A stretch of 64,000 bases of DNA, from the NCBI RefSeq assembly GCF_029867415.1, contig NC_081184.1, positions 105,943,692 through 106,007,691 on the forward strand. The letters run 5' to 3'. This document shows, piece after piece, positions 22,262 through 34,775 of the stretch. The first letter of the stretch is position 1; each line of letters begins with the position of its first letter. Origin of the DNA: Vicia villosa. Its lineage: Eukaryota > Streptophyta > Magnoliopsida > Fabales > Fabaceae. A model generated the notes under the pieces. That model did not search any database. It was given only the letters and a program-made list of their open reading frames with translations, and had not been told where the DNA came from. Position numbers and translations under genes: made by a program.

Positions 22262-23300
22262 AATATGTTGTACAATACCAGTTCTCTAATATATTACCTT
22301 AAATAAACAATCACAATACCCATTTCTATCAATTGGTACCAGATCAATTTTGATTTGGGACAATAAATTCACATTAAGGGAAAACAAACATGTCGTAGTT
22401 TGAGGGCAAAAGTGATGCCTATTTGTACTTTAATATTGTAGGAACAATGAAGAGTGAGAAGTTGCAAGAAATGGTAAAAGCCATGATAAACAATGCTCTC
22501 ATATGGTAGCATTAGTGGAGTATATGTCATCTACAAGTGAGTTGGCGAACATTTCATGATGGGTTGCTTTGGCATTTTAAGCTAGAGTACAGAGACGTTA
22601 TTCCTATATTTGATGAAAAAGAGGAACCTGTATTAGAATCTGAGAAGTCCACGCTTCACACATTAAATCTTCAACAAGAAGAAATAAACCCTACAAAATT
22701 ATGCGCTCATTCAAATAGTGGGAGATAGAAATGAGGAAAAGGTAGAAATCGCAAAAGTAGAAGGTGCTGAAAATTCGTTTGTGAATGTCATTATCGAAAA
22801 GCAATAAGAGACAAAAGCAAATTTTTGCAAATTTATTGTGTGACTATGGTGTATATGGTGTGAGTATGGTGTATGAATCGAAGACAAGACTGTTTAGAAC
22901 GACTACTAGAGAGAGATATGCTTCACTCAAGTTGAGCACCCTAACGCCACGGCCGCCAAATACAGAGAAGCCCTTGGTGAATGGTGACTTATCCTCTGGT
23001 TTGATCAAACTGATGTTGTTATTGCCTATTGTTGTCATGCTACATTTTTTGTGTCAAACAAACCACTTAAAACAACGTGTATGATAAATCATAACTTATC
23101 ACATTTCATGCCACACTCTACCATTCTACTTCAAGTTATGAGTCCCTAATGGACACTTATGTTATCCTTCATCTTCATCTTGGGAGGATAATGTGATAGT
23201 TTAGAGGGAAATATTATGAGTAATAGGTAGTTTATTTTATTATTATTAAATAGTATTTGTGCAATAATTATTGTGTAATAGTTTTAGGTATTATTATTAA

Positions 23301-26043
23301 GGGAAAATATCCTTTTTAGTCCCTTATCTTTAATTCGGGGTTCATCTTAGTCCCTTGATTTTTAAAAAGACCAATTTGATCCCTTATCTTTTCAAAAAGT
23401 GTCACGTTTATCCTTTCTGTTACCTCTGTTAGTCAAAGTCAAATGAAATGGTCATGTTAGGTACACATGGTGCTAACATGGACATTTGTTTTTAAAAAAT
23501 ATGGAAATTTATTTAAAATAAAAAGTATATTTTGAGTTTCTAGATTTGATAGATAAATATTCATCTTCTTGTAAATTCAAAGATTCCTATCAGAAAAAAA
23601 AATCTCTATAGTTATCTCACTTATAAAATGTCCATTCCTATTGGCGCACACAAATTTTCTGCAAAGACATTACCAACAACATCTTCAACCTTCAGACCCA
23701 ACACATTCATAGATTCATCTAGAAAACTATCCAATATCCAAAATATGATGCGAAGAAGGTGATGACTCAATGGATTCCTCTACATAGTCGCCATCACCAT
23801 CGCCTTCCCCTTTCAGAAGAAGATTCAAGATCTGGAAAGGCAAGAGCCACTCAAACCAACGCTCGAAAATCACGTTTTGATGTTGAAATTTACCAAATAT
23901 AAAATTTTATCTTCTCAAATTCTAAACTCAAAAATTCATCTCCTGAAACCCATAGTTTACCGAATCAAAAAAATTTCAAATCCAAAATTTCTAGTAAAGT
24001 TTGAAACTTGTTACATTCTTCGTAAAAATGTTTGTGCCTCTTCTTGTTCATCTGCAACTTTATAGAAAATATAATTTCTTATAACTATAAAAAAAGCCAC
24101 ATTGTTCAAGCAAATTTGGGACGCTTATTCTCCCCATGATTGACGGTCAAGGGATAAAATAAAACAAGAAACTAACTCTGTTGCTTTCCACTTTATTTAA
24201 TTTATTTTGTTGTGAATATTTTTATGTTGCTTTCCACTATAATTTTTTTGACAGTCATACTATGTAATATTAAGATTTAAATTAAAATATGTATGGAGAA
24301 AAACGGTTGCATTCTGCGTATAAAAGTTAATGTTTCAAATACACTTTTTAGGTTTTGTTTTCATTGCCTCAAAGTTGAATTTGTTATTACAATAAGGTTA
24401 ATATCTAAATGTATGAGTTTTCTTGTTTAATATAAAAGAACAAAATATTTACATCCATGAAGCTATTGGAGACGTTTCCACCGAACAATTTTAATGTGTT
24501 CACATGTTTTAGTTTGGGGAAGAACAAATATTGTATTTTTTGAGTTTAAGGAATAACATGGAACAATAAGTATAAATTGAAGTTAACTTGGTAAGTTATT
24601 AATTACAGTCCTTGTAACTAAATTATCAAAAGTAAAGTGGTCTAATGGTATTGAAGGATAGAAAAACACTTAGAAAGGGGGGGTTTGAATAAGTGTAGTC
24701 TAAAAACTTGAACGATAAAAACAATTTGCACAGTTATTTTTATCCTGGTTCGTTGTTAACTAAACTACTTCAGTCCACCCCCACGGAGTGATTTACCTCA
24801 CCTGAGGATTTAATCCACTAATCGCAACAGATTACAAAGGTTTTCCACTTAGCCCACGACTAAGTCTTCTAGAGTATCCTGATCACAACCTGATCACTCT
24901 AGGAACAAATGCTTAGACACAAGCTAAGACTTTCTTAGAGTATCCTGACCACCACGTGATCACTCTAATTACAACTGCTTAGACACAAGCTAAGACTTCC
25001 TAGAGTATCCTGATCAACACTTGATCACTCTAGTTACTTACAAATTAATGTAATCAATTCTAAGAGTATTACAAATGCTTCTGAAAAGCTATAATCACAA
25101 CAGTGATATTTCTCTTAACGTTTAAGCTTAATCTCACTAATATATTACAACAGCAATGTAGTGAGCTTTGATGAAGATGAAGTTTGAGAGCTTTGATTTG
25201 AACAGCGTTTTAGCAAGTTAATATTCACAGACATCGTCAACCTTGCTTCTCATCAGAACTTCATATTTATAGGCACTTGAGAAGATGACCGTTGGGAGCA
25301 TTTAATGCTTTGCGTATTCCGTACAGCATTGCATTTAATGTTTCACTCTTTTGTCAACTACCTCGAGCCTTGCGTTTGCTGTGACTACTGACGTTGCAGT
25401 TAATAGCTTCTAACGTTCCTTTTGTCAGTCAGCGTAGCTTGCCATCTAGTACTTGATTCTGATTTGTTCTTTGTAAATACTACGTTGAATATCATCAGAG
25501 TACAAACAGCTTGGTGCAGAGCATCTTCTGATCTTCTGATCTTGATATGCTTCTGAGCGTGATTCCATGACTTCAGTGCTTCTGCTTCTAAACTCAAGTT
25601 CTTCTGATGCTTCTAATAGACCATGTTCTGATTCTGCTTGACCATCTTCTGATGTCTTGCCAGACCATGTGCTGAAGTTGCATACTGAACCTTCTGAGTC
25701 AAAGCTTCTTAGCGCTGACTTGTGCATACTCTTTATATATTTCCTGAAAAGGAAATTGCATAGGATTAGAGTACCACATTATCTTGAGCAAAATTCATAT
25801 ACATTGTTATCATCAAAACTAAGATTATTGATCAGAACAATTCTTGTTCTAACAGGTATGTCACCTTGTACTACAATTAACTTGAGCTTGATTCGAAACT
25901 TGCCTCGTCATTTATGAAAATTAGAGGGAAGGGACTTAAATGACACTGTTTGAAGATATAAAGGACTACATCGGTCTTTTTTAAAATTAAGGAACCAAAA
26001 TGAACCCCGGGGTAAAGATAAGGGCCTAAAAATGTATTTTTCC
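23301..26043. mobile_element. Non-autonomous Mutator-like element with long terminal inverted repeats
   Basis: The left end GGGAAAATATCCTTTTTAGT and the right end, inverted, GGAAAAATACATTTTTAGGC continue as inverted copies for about 105 bp (TTATCTTTA, GGGGTTCAT, AAAGACC, AGTGTCA). Flanking 9-bp sequences TATTATTAA (23292-23300) and TATCATTAA (26044-26052) match at 8 of 9 positions, the size expected for Mutator-like elements. No transposase is present. The interior is split by a solo LTR. Confidence 0.8.
24652..25854 (-). mobile_element. SIRE-like copia solo LTR
   Basis: The segment is bounded by TGAAGGATAG and GTTCTAACA and flanked by a perfect 5-bp target duplication GGTAT (24647-24651 and 25855-25859). 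In element orientation (minus) it begins TGTTAGAACAAGAATTGTTC and runs into TTTTGATGATAACAATGTAT, a start I recognise from legume SIRE-type copia LTRs. Inside there is a repeated block CTTCTAGAGTATCCTGATCA, present about three times. No internal domain follows, so it is a solo LTR. Confidence 0.9.
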
Positions 26044-26462
26044 TATCATTAAATAGTTCCGAATTATAAATAAAAGGTGAAAGAATAAAAAGTGAGAATT
26101 AGGTGTTTTGTATGTTAGTTGATTTAGGAGAGATTGTGCTCCCTTAGTGGTACAATACCAATTCTCTAATAAACCATCACAATACCAGTTTCTTTCAGTG
26201 ATCTCCCTTAGTTTTAAGCAATGCTTAATACCATACCATGTGGCTTACTCCAACAACAAAACTCCAATGACATGCATTAAATTAAATCCTTCAAATTTTA
26301 ACAAACAACGAGCAACTTGCATAAGATGCCGCAAGGGTCCAAATTATATAGACCCAAGATCAATTTATCAATAACAAGATATTGATAAAGTTTAATATAC
26401 GTAAAATATGATTAGAAATTAGGGTTAAACACTATTTTCTCCTGCCATTTAAAGGTGAATCC

Positions 26463-27464
26463 TGTAACACCCGTATGATTTTAATTTTAATTTAAATTGT
26501 AAATTTAATTAGTATTAGAATTATATTGAATTATGGAAAATAAAATTAGAAAATAAAAGGTTTAAGGCATTGGGCCGATGTATGATGTTAGCAAGGAAGG
26601 AGGTGTGAGTTAGTAAAAAGCCTTTTCTAATTAAAGTTATTTTTCATAAAACAAGAAGGAACTTGGGAAAAGAATAGAACGTGAAAGAGTGAAGGTTTGG
26701 AACACGAAGAACGTGAAAGAGGAACAAAGAGGGAGAGACCAAAGATCAAGAATTTGGCTAAGGTAAGGGGGGACTCTCCGGTTAGCATCTATTATCATAT
26801 TTTTAGATGATAATATTGATTAGGGATGTCGTTTGAGTCAATTGATTTGTATGTTAGGTTAGGGATATTATGATTGATGAAATCTCATGAATTGTTGGAT
26901 TAAAGTGTGTTGTTTTGATGTATGATGATGCATAATGATGTAATTTGTGATTGTATGACTGTATCTGGTGCTTAGAGTCGATTTAGGGGCTTGAATGTGT
27001 GAAATCGCAGGGTCTGTCACAGACCTGAGATTTGGTGAAATCGCGGGTCCGCTGAGCGGAGGGCCCGACCTGGTTAGCTTCTGTCTAACGTCGCTAGAGG
27101 TCCGCTGAGCGGAGGTCTGAAGGAATTCGCTTCTGCCTTGCGTCGCTGAGCGAACCTTGCTGTGTAGAAAATTGTCCAAACTTGAAAATGATGTATCTTT
27201 TGGACCGTAGGTCTGTTTTTAGTGCCGTTTTGAATACGGTGAACCTCATGAGATAACCTACGTGTATAAATGAGGAAATGAGGCGTAACTTGAATTGTTT
27301 TGAAACATGATTTATTTCTTGACGAATGATGTATTATACATATATGTGATGAGATATGTTAAGTACATGCTATGTTTGAAGTAATATTCATGTGATGACT
27401 TATGAATGGTATGATGATGATAATTTGACGATGTTTGAATGATGCTAATATATTTAAACATACT

Positions 27465-27496
<32 letters not shown>

Positions 27497-28257
27497 GTAT
27501 AAGTATGTTATATATGTTGCATTCATTCATAATCATTTGTTGAGGCTGTATCCATGATGATGTGTTGGATCAGTGAAGGGCATGATTCCCATTGTGTGGA
27601 ATCTGTGCTGGCAGGGCCGTATCTTGATGATGTTGGATCGGTCGGTGGGTTACTCCCATTGATGATGTTTGGTACCACATGCATAGTGTCACTCATTACA
27701 TATGCATGATTTTCATAACATGATTGAATGCGTTTCAGTGTTATGATTTGATGATGTGCTAGATGTGTGTATTTTGTTGAAATTGTCTGAATATGATACA
27801 ATTGGGTGAATGATATGACTATGACGTGTTATTATTTATGATGCAATAATATTTGTTAATTGTGATGAGACTCACCCTTACATGTTGGTATTTTCAGATT
27901 GAGGTAGCGGCTTCCGACTTGGTGAGGATTAGCTCATAAGTCTTCGTTTAGATTAGCGTCAGGTGTCATGCTCTGATAGATGTAACACTGGGGAACGTTT
28001 GTTTTGAGTTTATGATAATAACTCTGTTTTGTTTAATTTATTTTGAGGATTAAGGCATTGATGATGTGATGCTAGTTTGATGATTTATTCTGCTGCGTAA
28101 GCATGGGATATTTGTTTATGAGTTATGTTAATATGTTTCTTCAGTGAATGCATGACATATGACCGATGATGTTTATTTTATTATGAATTGTGACGCCCTT
28201 GTGCATGTTAATCTGATTTATTTAATAAATTGTCACGGGGTTTAGTAGGGTGTTACA
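26463..28257 (+). mobile_element. 5' LTR of the Tekay-like element
   Basis: It starts TGTAACACCCGTATG and ends TAGGGTGTTACA. It contains a run of GAT triplets near 27463-27495 and two copies of the odd palindrome TCCGCTGAGCGGA (27048-27060 and 27101-27113). Confidence 0.95.
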
Positions 28258-28261
28258 ATAG

Positions 28262-28273
28262 TGGTATTAGAGC
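28262..28273 (+). promoter_or_regulatory. Primer-binding site (initiator-Met tRNA type)
   Basis: TGGTATTAGAGC lies four bases after the LTR end and matches the usual plant TGGTATCAGAGC at 11 of 12 positions. Confidence 0.85.
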
Positions 28274-28390
28274 ATAGTCGGTCGTTGTGACCAGAGTCTT
28301 GTGTCAGTCTTCCTTGTGTATGCGACTAGTGCGGGATACACACTGTCGATACTTTTGTTCTGATTAATTGTTTATGGTCTAAGTAGAGCA

Positions 28391-31300
28391 GTGGATGGAA
28401 GAGGTGGAAGAAACGATGATGCTTTCACTGAGGATCTGGGTATGATTGCTGGTGTGCTAGGAGGAAATGCCGGAGGAGCAGGGATTGGTGCTGATAGGCA
28501 ACTGGGAAATTTTCAGAGGAACAATCCTCCGTTGTTCAAGGGCACGCATGACCCCGAAGATGCTCAGAAGTGGCTGAAGGAGATCAAACGGATTTTTAGA
28601 GTCATTGATTGTGCTGAAAATCTGAAGGTGAGGTATGGTACGCGTATGTTGTCCGAAGAAGCTGATGACTGGTGGATGGCGACCAGAGCTGAACTGGAGG
28701 CTGATGATGTGGATATTTCTTGGGCTGCGTTCAAGAGAGAGGTTTTGAGGAGGTACTTCCCTGAGGACGTACGAGGCCGAAAGGAAGTTGAATTTATGGA
28801 GCTGGTTCAAGGTAATATGACGGTACCAGAGTATGCTTCGAAGTTTGTTGAGTTGGCGAAGTACTACGATCACTACAACAATGATGAAGCTAGTGAGTTC
28901 TTAAAGTGTGTCAAATTTGAGAATGGTCTTCGTGATGAGATCAAACAAGGTATCAGATACCAGAGAATCCGGCGATTTGTCGACTTAGTGGACTGTAGCA
29001 GGATTTTTGAAGAGGATAACATTAAGCTGAAGTCATCTCACTCTCGCGAGTTAGTTGACAGAAAGGGTAAGAAGCCTATGGATAGAGGTAAGCCATACGG
29101 TAGAGGTAAAGTTGCTGACTGGAAGAAACCTAGTGGAGGAGATTCCAGTGCTCGTATCAGATGCTATATTTGTGGTGAGATGGGACATCATAGGCATGAA
29201 TGTAAGCTTGATCAGAAGAAGTGTTTCAAGTGTGACCAATTGGGTCATGTTGCTGCTGACTGTAAGAAGAAGGTTGTGACTTGCTACAACTATGGTGAAG
29301 AAGGTCACATTAGTCTGAATTGTACTAAGCCAAAGAAGAACCAATTGGGAGGAAAGGTTTTTGCTTTGACCGGGTCAGAGACTACTCTAGAGGATAGATT
29401 GATTAAAGGTACGTGTTTTATCCATGGCACACCTTTAATTGTGATTATTGACACTGGAGCAACTCATTCTTTTATTTCTTTAGATTGTGCTAAGAGGTTG
29501 AATTTAGAAATATCAGACATAAATGGAAGTATGGTTATTGACACTCCTGCGTCGGGTTCAGTAACTACTTCATCTGCTTGCTTAAATTATCCGGTTGATA
29601 TTTTTGGTAGAGAATTCGGAATGGACTTAGTGTGCCTTCCGTTGAAACAACTTGATGTAATCCTTGGAATGAACTGGTTAGAGTTCAATCGCATTCATAT
29701 CAACTGTTTTTCAAAGACGGTAATATTTCCTGATGATGTTAGTTCTGAGGACCTGGAAATGACTGCTAGACAGGTGAATGAGGCTATCGGAGATGGTGCA
29801 ACTGTATTTATGTTGTTTGTATTGATGGATTTGAAAGAGAAAGTGGCAAGTAGTGAACTACCAGTGGTATGTGAGTTTTCAGAAGTTTTTCCAGAAGATG
29901 TGAACGAATTACCACCACAAAGAGAAGTAGAATTCACTATTGAATTGATTCTGGGAACTAGTCCAGTGTCGATGGCACCGTATCGTATGTTACCGTCTGA
30001 GTTGGCTGAACTGAAGAAGCAATTGGAAGAATTGATTGAGAAGAAATTCATTCGTCCGAGTGTTTCTCCGTGGGGTGCGCCTGTGTTGCTAGTAAAGAAG
30101 AAAGAGGGTTCGATGAGGTTGTGTGTGGATTACAGACAATTGAACAAGGTTACTATCAAGAATCGGTATCCACTGCCGAGGATTGATGATTTGATGGATC
30201 AGCTGGTTGGAGCGTGTGTATTTAGTAAGATTGATCTGAGGTCCGGGTATCACCAAATTCGTGTGAAAGATGATGATATTCAGAAGACTGCCTTTAAAAC
30301 GAGGTATGGACATTACGAGTATTCGGTAATGCCGTTCGGAGTTACTAATTCCCCTGGTGTTTTTATGGAGTATATGGATAGGATTTTCCATCCTTATCTT
30401 GATAAGTTTGTGGTAGTATTTATAGACGATATTTTGGTATACTCCAAGAACGAAGAAGAGCATGCGGAACATCTCAGAATTGTGTTAGAGTTGCTACGAG
30501 AGAAGAAACTTTTTGCCAAACTGTCGAAGTGTGAATTTTGGTTAAAGGAAGTCAGTTTTCTTGGACATGTGATTTCTAAGAATGGTATTTTTGTTGATCC
30601 TACAAAAATAGAAGTGGTATCTCAGTGGGAAGCTCCTAAATCGGTGTCAGAGATTCGTAGTTTTCTTGGCCTTGCAGGTTACTACAGGAAGTTCATTGAA
30701 GGATTTTCGAAGTTAGCGTTGCCGTTAACCAAATTGACCAGAAAGGGACAAGCATATATTTGGGATTTGAAATGTGAAGAAGGATTCCAAGAGTTGAAGA
30801 AGAGGTTGACAAGTGCTCCTATCTTGATTCTGCCGAATCCAACAGAATCGTTTGTGGTTTATTGTGATGCGTCACTGATGGGTCTAGGTGGTGTATTGAT
30901 GCAAAATCAACAAGTGGTCGCTTATGCGTCGAGACAACTCAAAGTGCATGAAAGGAATTATCCGACTCATGATTTAGAGTTAGCATCTATGGTTTTCATT
31001 TTGAAGTTGTGGCGACATTATTTATATGGTTCGAGGTGTTCACTGATCATAAGAGTCTGAAGTATCTCTTTGATCAGAAAGAGCTTAATATGAGACAGAG
31101 GAGGTGGTTGGAATTTCTTAAGGATTATGATTTTGGTTTGAATTACCATGTTGGTAAGGCGAACGTTGTAGCTGATGTGTTGAGTAGGAAGTCTTTGCAC
31201 ATGTCTATGCTAATGGTAAAGGAATTGGATTTGATTGAACAATTCAGAGACTTGAGTTTGGTGTGTGAAAATACTCCTAATAGTGTTAAATTGGGTATGC

Positions 31301-32736
31301 TGAAGCTGGCTAGTGGTATTCTTGAAGAGATCAGAGAGGGTCAGAAAGCTGATGTTGAATTGATCGATAAGTTGACTTTAATTAACCAAGGTAAAGGCGG
31401 TGAATTCAGAATCGACGAGAATGGTATATTGAGGTTTGGCGATCGATTTTGTGTTCCTGATGTTGTTGCGCTTCGAAAGAGTTTTTTGGAAGAAGGACAC
31501 CGTAGTGGTTTAAGTATTCATCCTGGTGCTACCAAGATGTATCATGATTTGAAAAAGCTGTTTTGGTGGCCGGGAATGAAGAGAGAAATTGCTGAGTTTG
31601 TGTATTCTTGTTTGACGTGTCAGAAGTCAAAAATTGAGCATCAGAAACCATCTGGGTATATGCAACCGATGTTTATTCCTGAGTGGAATGGGACAACATA
31701 TCAATGGATTTTGTTTCTGGTTTGCCGATAATTGTTAAGAATTGTGAAGCTATCTGGGTTGTTGTGGACAGGTTGACGAAGTCTGCACATTTTATACCGA
31801 TAAGAATGGATTATCCGATGGAGAAGCTGGCTCAGTTATATATTGAGAAGATAGTTAGTCTACATGGTATTCCTTCGAGTATCGTGTCAGACAGAGATCT
31901 GAGGTTTACGTTTAAGTTCTGGGAAGGTTTGCAGAAGGCTTTAGGTACTAAGCTGAGATTGATTTCTGCTTATCATCCGCAGACGGATGGACAGACTGAG
32001 AGGACGATTCAATCATTAGAAGATCTGTTGCGTGCTGGAAAAAGGAGGTGCTTGGGATAGTTATCTGCCTATGATTGAGTTTACCTACAACAATAGTTAT
32101 CATTCGAGTATCGGCATGGCTCCGTTTGAAGCTTTGTATGGTAGAAGATGTCGAACGACATTATGTTGGTATGAATCTGGTGAAAGTGCTGTGATCGGGC
32201 CAGAAATTGTACAACAGACTACGGAAAAGATTAGGATGATACAGGAGAAGATGAAGGCTTCTCAGAGTTGACAGAAGAGTTATCATGACAAGAGGAGGAA
32301 AACACTTGAGTTTCAAGAAGGAAACCATGTGTTTATGAGGGTTACTCGGATGACAGGTATTGGTCGGGCGTTAAAGTCAAAGAAGTTGACACCGCGTTTC
32401 ATTAGTCTGTTCCAAATTTCTGAAAGAGTGGGAGAAGTGGCATATCGTATTGCTTTGTCGCCGATGCTTGCAAATCTGCATGATGTATTTCATGTGTCTC
32501 AGTTGAGGAAATACATTTCAGATTCGTCCCATGTGATCCAAGTAGATGATATACAGGTGAAGGACAACTTGACGGTTGAGACTTTACCTGTGAGGATTGA
32601 AGATCGAAGGCTGAAGCAATTACGTGGCAAGGAAATAGCTTTGGTCAGAGTAGCTTGGGGAGGACCGGCTGAGGGAAATGTTACCTGGGAGCTAGAGAGT
32701 CAGATGAAGGATTCTTATCCGGAACTCTTTACCTGA
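28391..32736 (+). pseudogene. Tekay-like gag-pol polyprotein, broken
   Basis: Domains in order: capsid (about residues 38-220), three CCHC knuckles (about 258-311; the third has Tyr for its second Cys), protease DTGATHS (about 354), reverse transcriptase with FIDDILVYS (about 677), RNase H with YCDAS (about 823), integrase with a zinc-binding end (CLTCQKSK) and core (DRLTKSAHF, SDRDLRF, TDGQTERTIQ), and a chromodomain-like tail (WGGPAEGNVTWELE). Lesions: the expected start codon reads GTG at 28391. There are frameshifts near 31035 (RNase H), near 31690 and near 32035 (integrase), and a TGA stop at 32269-32271. It cannot make a full polyprotein, but reverse transcriptase is intact in sequence. 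Confidence 0.95.
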
Positions 32737-32766
32737 GGTATGTTTTCGAGGACGAAAACTCTTTTA

Positions 32767-32778
32767 GTGGAGGAGAGT
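32767..32778 (+). promoter_or_regulatory. Polypurine tract of the Tekay-like element
   Basis: GTGGAGGAGAGT directly precedes the 3' LTR start TGTAACACCC at 32779. Its position and purine content fit the plus-strand primer. Confidence 0.75.
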
Positions 32779-33784
32779 TGTAACACCCGTATGATTTTAA
32801 TTTTAATTTAAATTAGAAATTTAATTAGTATTAGAATTATATTGAATTATGGAAAATAAAATTAGAAAATAAAAGGTTTAAGGCATTGGGCCAATATGTT
32901 AGCAAGGAATGAGGTGTGAGTTAGTAAAAAGCCTTTTCTAATTAAAGTTATTTTTCATAAAACAAGAAGGAAATTGGGAAAAGAATAGAACGTGAAAGAG
33001 TGAAGGTTTGGAACACGAAGAACGTGAAAGAGGAACAAAGAGGAAGAGACCAAAGATCAAGAATTTGGCTAAGGTAAGGGGGGATTCTCCGGTTAGCATC
33101 TATTATCGTATTTTTAGATGATAATATTAATTAGGGATGTCGTTTGAGTCAATTGATTTGTATGTTAGGTTAGGGATGTTATGATTGATGAAATCCCATG
33201 AATTGTTGGATTAAAGTGTGTTGTTTTGATGTATGATGATGCATAATGATGTAATTTGTGATTGTATGACTGTATCTGGTGCTTAGAGTCGATTTTCGGG
33301 CTTGAATGTGTGAAATCGCAGGGTCTGTCGCAGACCTGAGATTTGGTGAAATCGCAGGTCCGCTAAGCGGAGGGGGGTCCGCTGAACGGAGGACCCGGCC
33401 TGGTTAGCTTCTGTCTAACGTCGCTAGAGGTCCGCTGAGCGGAGGTCTGGAGGAATTCGCTTCTTCCTTGCGTCGCTGAGCGAACCTTGCTGTGTAGAAA
33501 ATTGTCCAAACTTGAAAATGATGTATCTTTTGGACCGTAGGTCTGTTTTTAGTGTCGTTTCGAATACGGTGAACCTAATGAGATAACCCACATGTATAAA
33601 TGAGGAAATGAGGCGTAACTTGAATTGTGTTGAAACATGATTTATTTCTTGACGAATGATGTATTATACATATATGTGATGAGATATGTTAAGTACATGC
33701 TATGTTTGAAGTAATATTCATGTGATGACTTATGAATGGTATGATGATGATAATTTGACGATGTTTGAATGATGCTAATATATT
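32779..33784 (+). mobile_element. 3' LTR of the Tekay-like element, left part
   Basis: The first 1006 bp of the 3' LTR, ending in the ATATT target used by the nested element. It carries three TCCGCT(G/A)A(G/A)CGGA palindromes (33358, 33378 and 33431), one more than the 5' LTR. Confidence 0.95.
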
Positions 33785-34363
33785 TGATCGTACCTGATCA
33801 GAAGAATCGTCGTAGGCTGCTCGGACTGGATCTTCTAGGAAGGAGGAGGAGGGGGGGTGTACCTGCAAGGTACTCCAATGCCAAAGTAAGTTGACGAGCA
33901 AAGGAGCGCAAATACTAGCTAAGAGTGAGTAAGAATTGAATACCTGACCCTCTAATCAGAGAGGGTATATATAGCCCCCAGCGCTGGGCCATGATCTCGC
34001 TATTGGGTTGGATTCCCAAGCCCAACTAGGAGACTGCCAGGTTTCCTGAGCGGAAATATCGGAGGTGCGTGTACGCCCTCTGTCCTGGTTAACCGCTCCG
34101 AAGTCCAAGGGAAGACGCGGTCTTTGAGGAGCCACGTGGCATCCGAGTTATTCGGAGGATTGGATATGAAATAGCCCCGCGCGGAGCAGGGTCCTCGGCA
34201 AGGATGACGTCCGGGGGAGAGCTAACGCCGAGCAAGGGTCCACTCCGGGTAGGGTGTTAGTGCCGAGAAAGGCGTGTCGGGAAGGCACTGAACTATTCAT
34301 GGGCCTCTGAGGCTCATTGGGCCGAAAGCGGTGTTGGGCCTAGCCTTGGCCCAGTCCAGAACA
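33785..34363 (-). mobile_element. 3' LTR of the Tat element
   Basis: 579 bp. In plus coordinates it starts TGATCGTACC and ends CCAGAACA. It matches the other LTR except at four positions. Confidence 0.96.
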
Positions 34364-34378
34364 GGAGCCCCCCAAGTC
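34364..34378 (-). promoter_or_regulatory. Polypurine tract of the Tat element
   Basis: On the minus strand CTTGGGGGGCTCC immediately precedes the 3' LTR start TGTTCTGG. This G-rich form is usual in Tat elements. Confidence 0.75.
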
Positions 34379-34611
34379 GGAGTTTTCTGGTTAAGAAGCT
34401 GTGACTTTGCTTCTACGCTCGGACCCCAATTCTCGTGGTTGCTCGGTGAGTCGGTCCTCGTTACACAGACGCGCTCGGAGGAAAATCCAGTGGTGGGCGA
34501 AACGTCGCGCGTGGGAAGCACGCGTTGACGTGGCATAGGCAATGATGGCCTAGGGTCTAGGAGACGGCGCTTGTCAGGAAGTGCGACGTTTCGCCTTCCG
34601 AGCTTCTTTCC

Positions 34612-34619
34612 TATAAAAG
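34612..34619 (+). promoter_or_regulatory. TATA box of the opposite-strand gene
   Basis: TATAAAAG lies in a GC-rich context on the plus strand, about 160 bp before the inferred start codon at 34776. A transcript would begin near 34645. It is independent of the LTR promoter, which reads the other strand. Confidence 0.6.
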
Positions 34620-34775
34620 GGGGGTGAAAACGTTCATTTGGGAATTTTCCTCTGTCTGTTTACTTGCTCGGCTTTAGGTGGACGATCAAGGGAACAATTT
34701 CTCGGTTGCCCAGCATTTCTTGTTCGTCGCTCCGACCATCACTCCGCCGGAGGGATCTTCCCAGTTGCTATCACC

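Larger units (their letters stand above)
22262..26197 (+). mobile_element. Old LTR retrotransposon remnant, 3' LTR interrupted by a MULE
   Basis: 22262-22331 and 26146-26197 share an LTR end (GTACAATACCA(G/A)TTCTCTAAT and CACAATACC..TTTCT.TCA). At 22333-22344 TGGTACCAGATC resembles an initiator-Met primer-binding site. A purine-rich GGGAGGATAA precedes TGTGATAG at 23192, the start of the 3' LTR. That LTR is split at 23300 by the MULE at 23301-26043. The 5' LTR is truncated and the internal 850 bp contains only short broken frames. Lineage unknown. Confidence 0.6.

Noticed and set aside
25400..25917. Overlapping open frames on both strands
   Set aside because: They lie inside the SIRE-like solo LTR, which is non-coding.
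27463..27495. GAT-triplet run considered as a CRISPR-like or coding repeat
   Set aside because: A simple trinucleotide tract in an LTR with no spacers and no frame.
27523..27801. Frames repeated in both chromovirus LTRs (also 44396-44689)
   Set aside because: They are LTR sequence duplicated by the element's replication and not a protein gene pair.
31018..31200. Minus-strand frames opposite the chromovirus pol (28457-31200)
   Set aside because: Antisense shadows of the conserved polyprotein.
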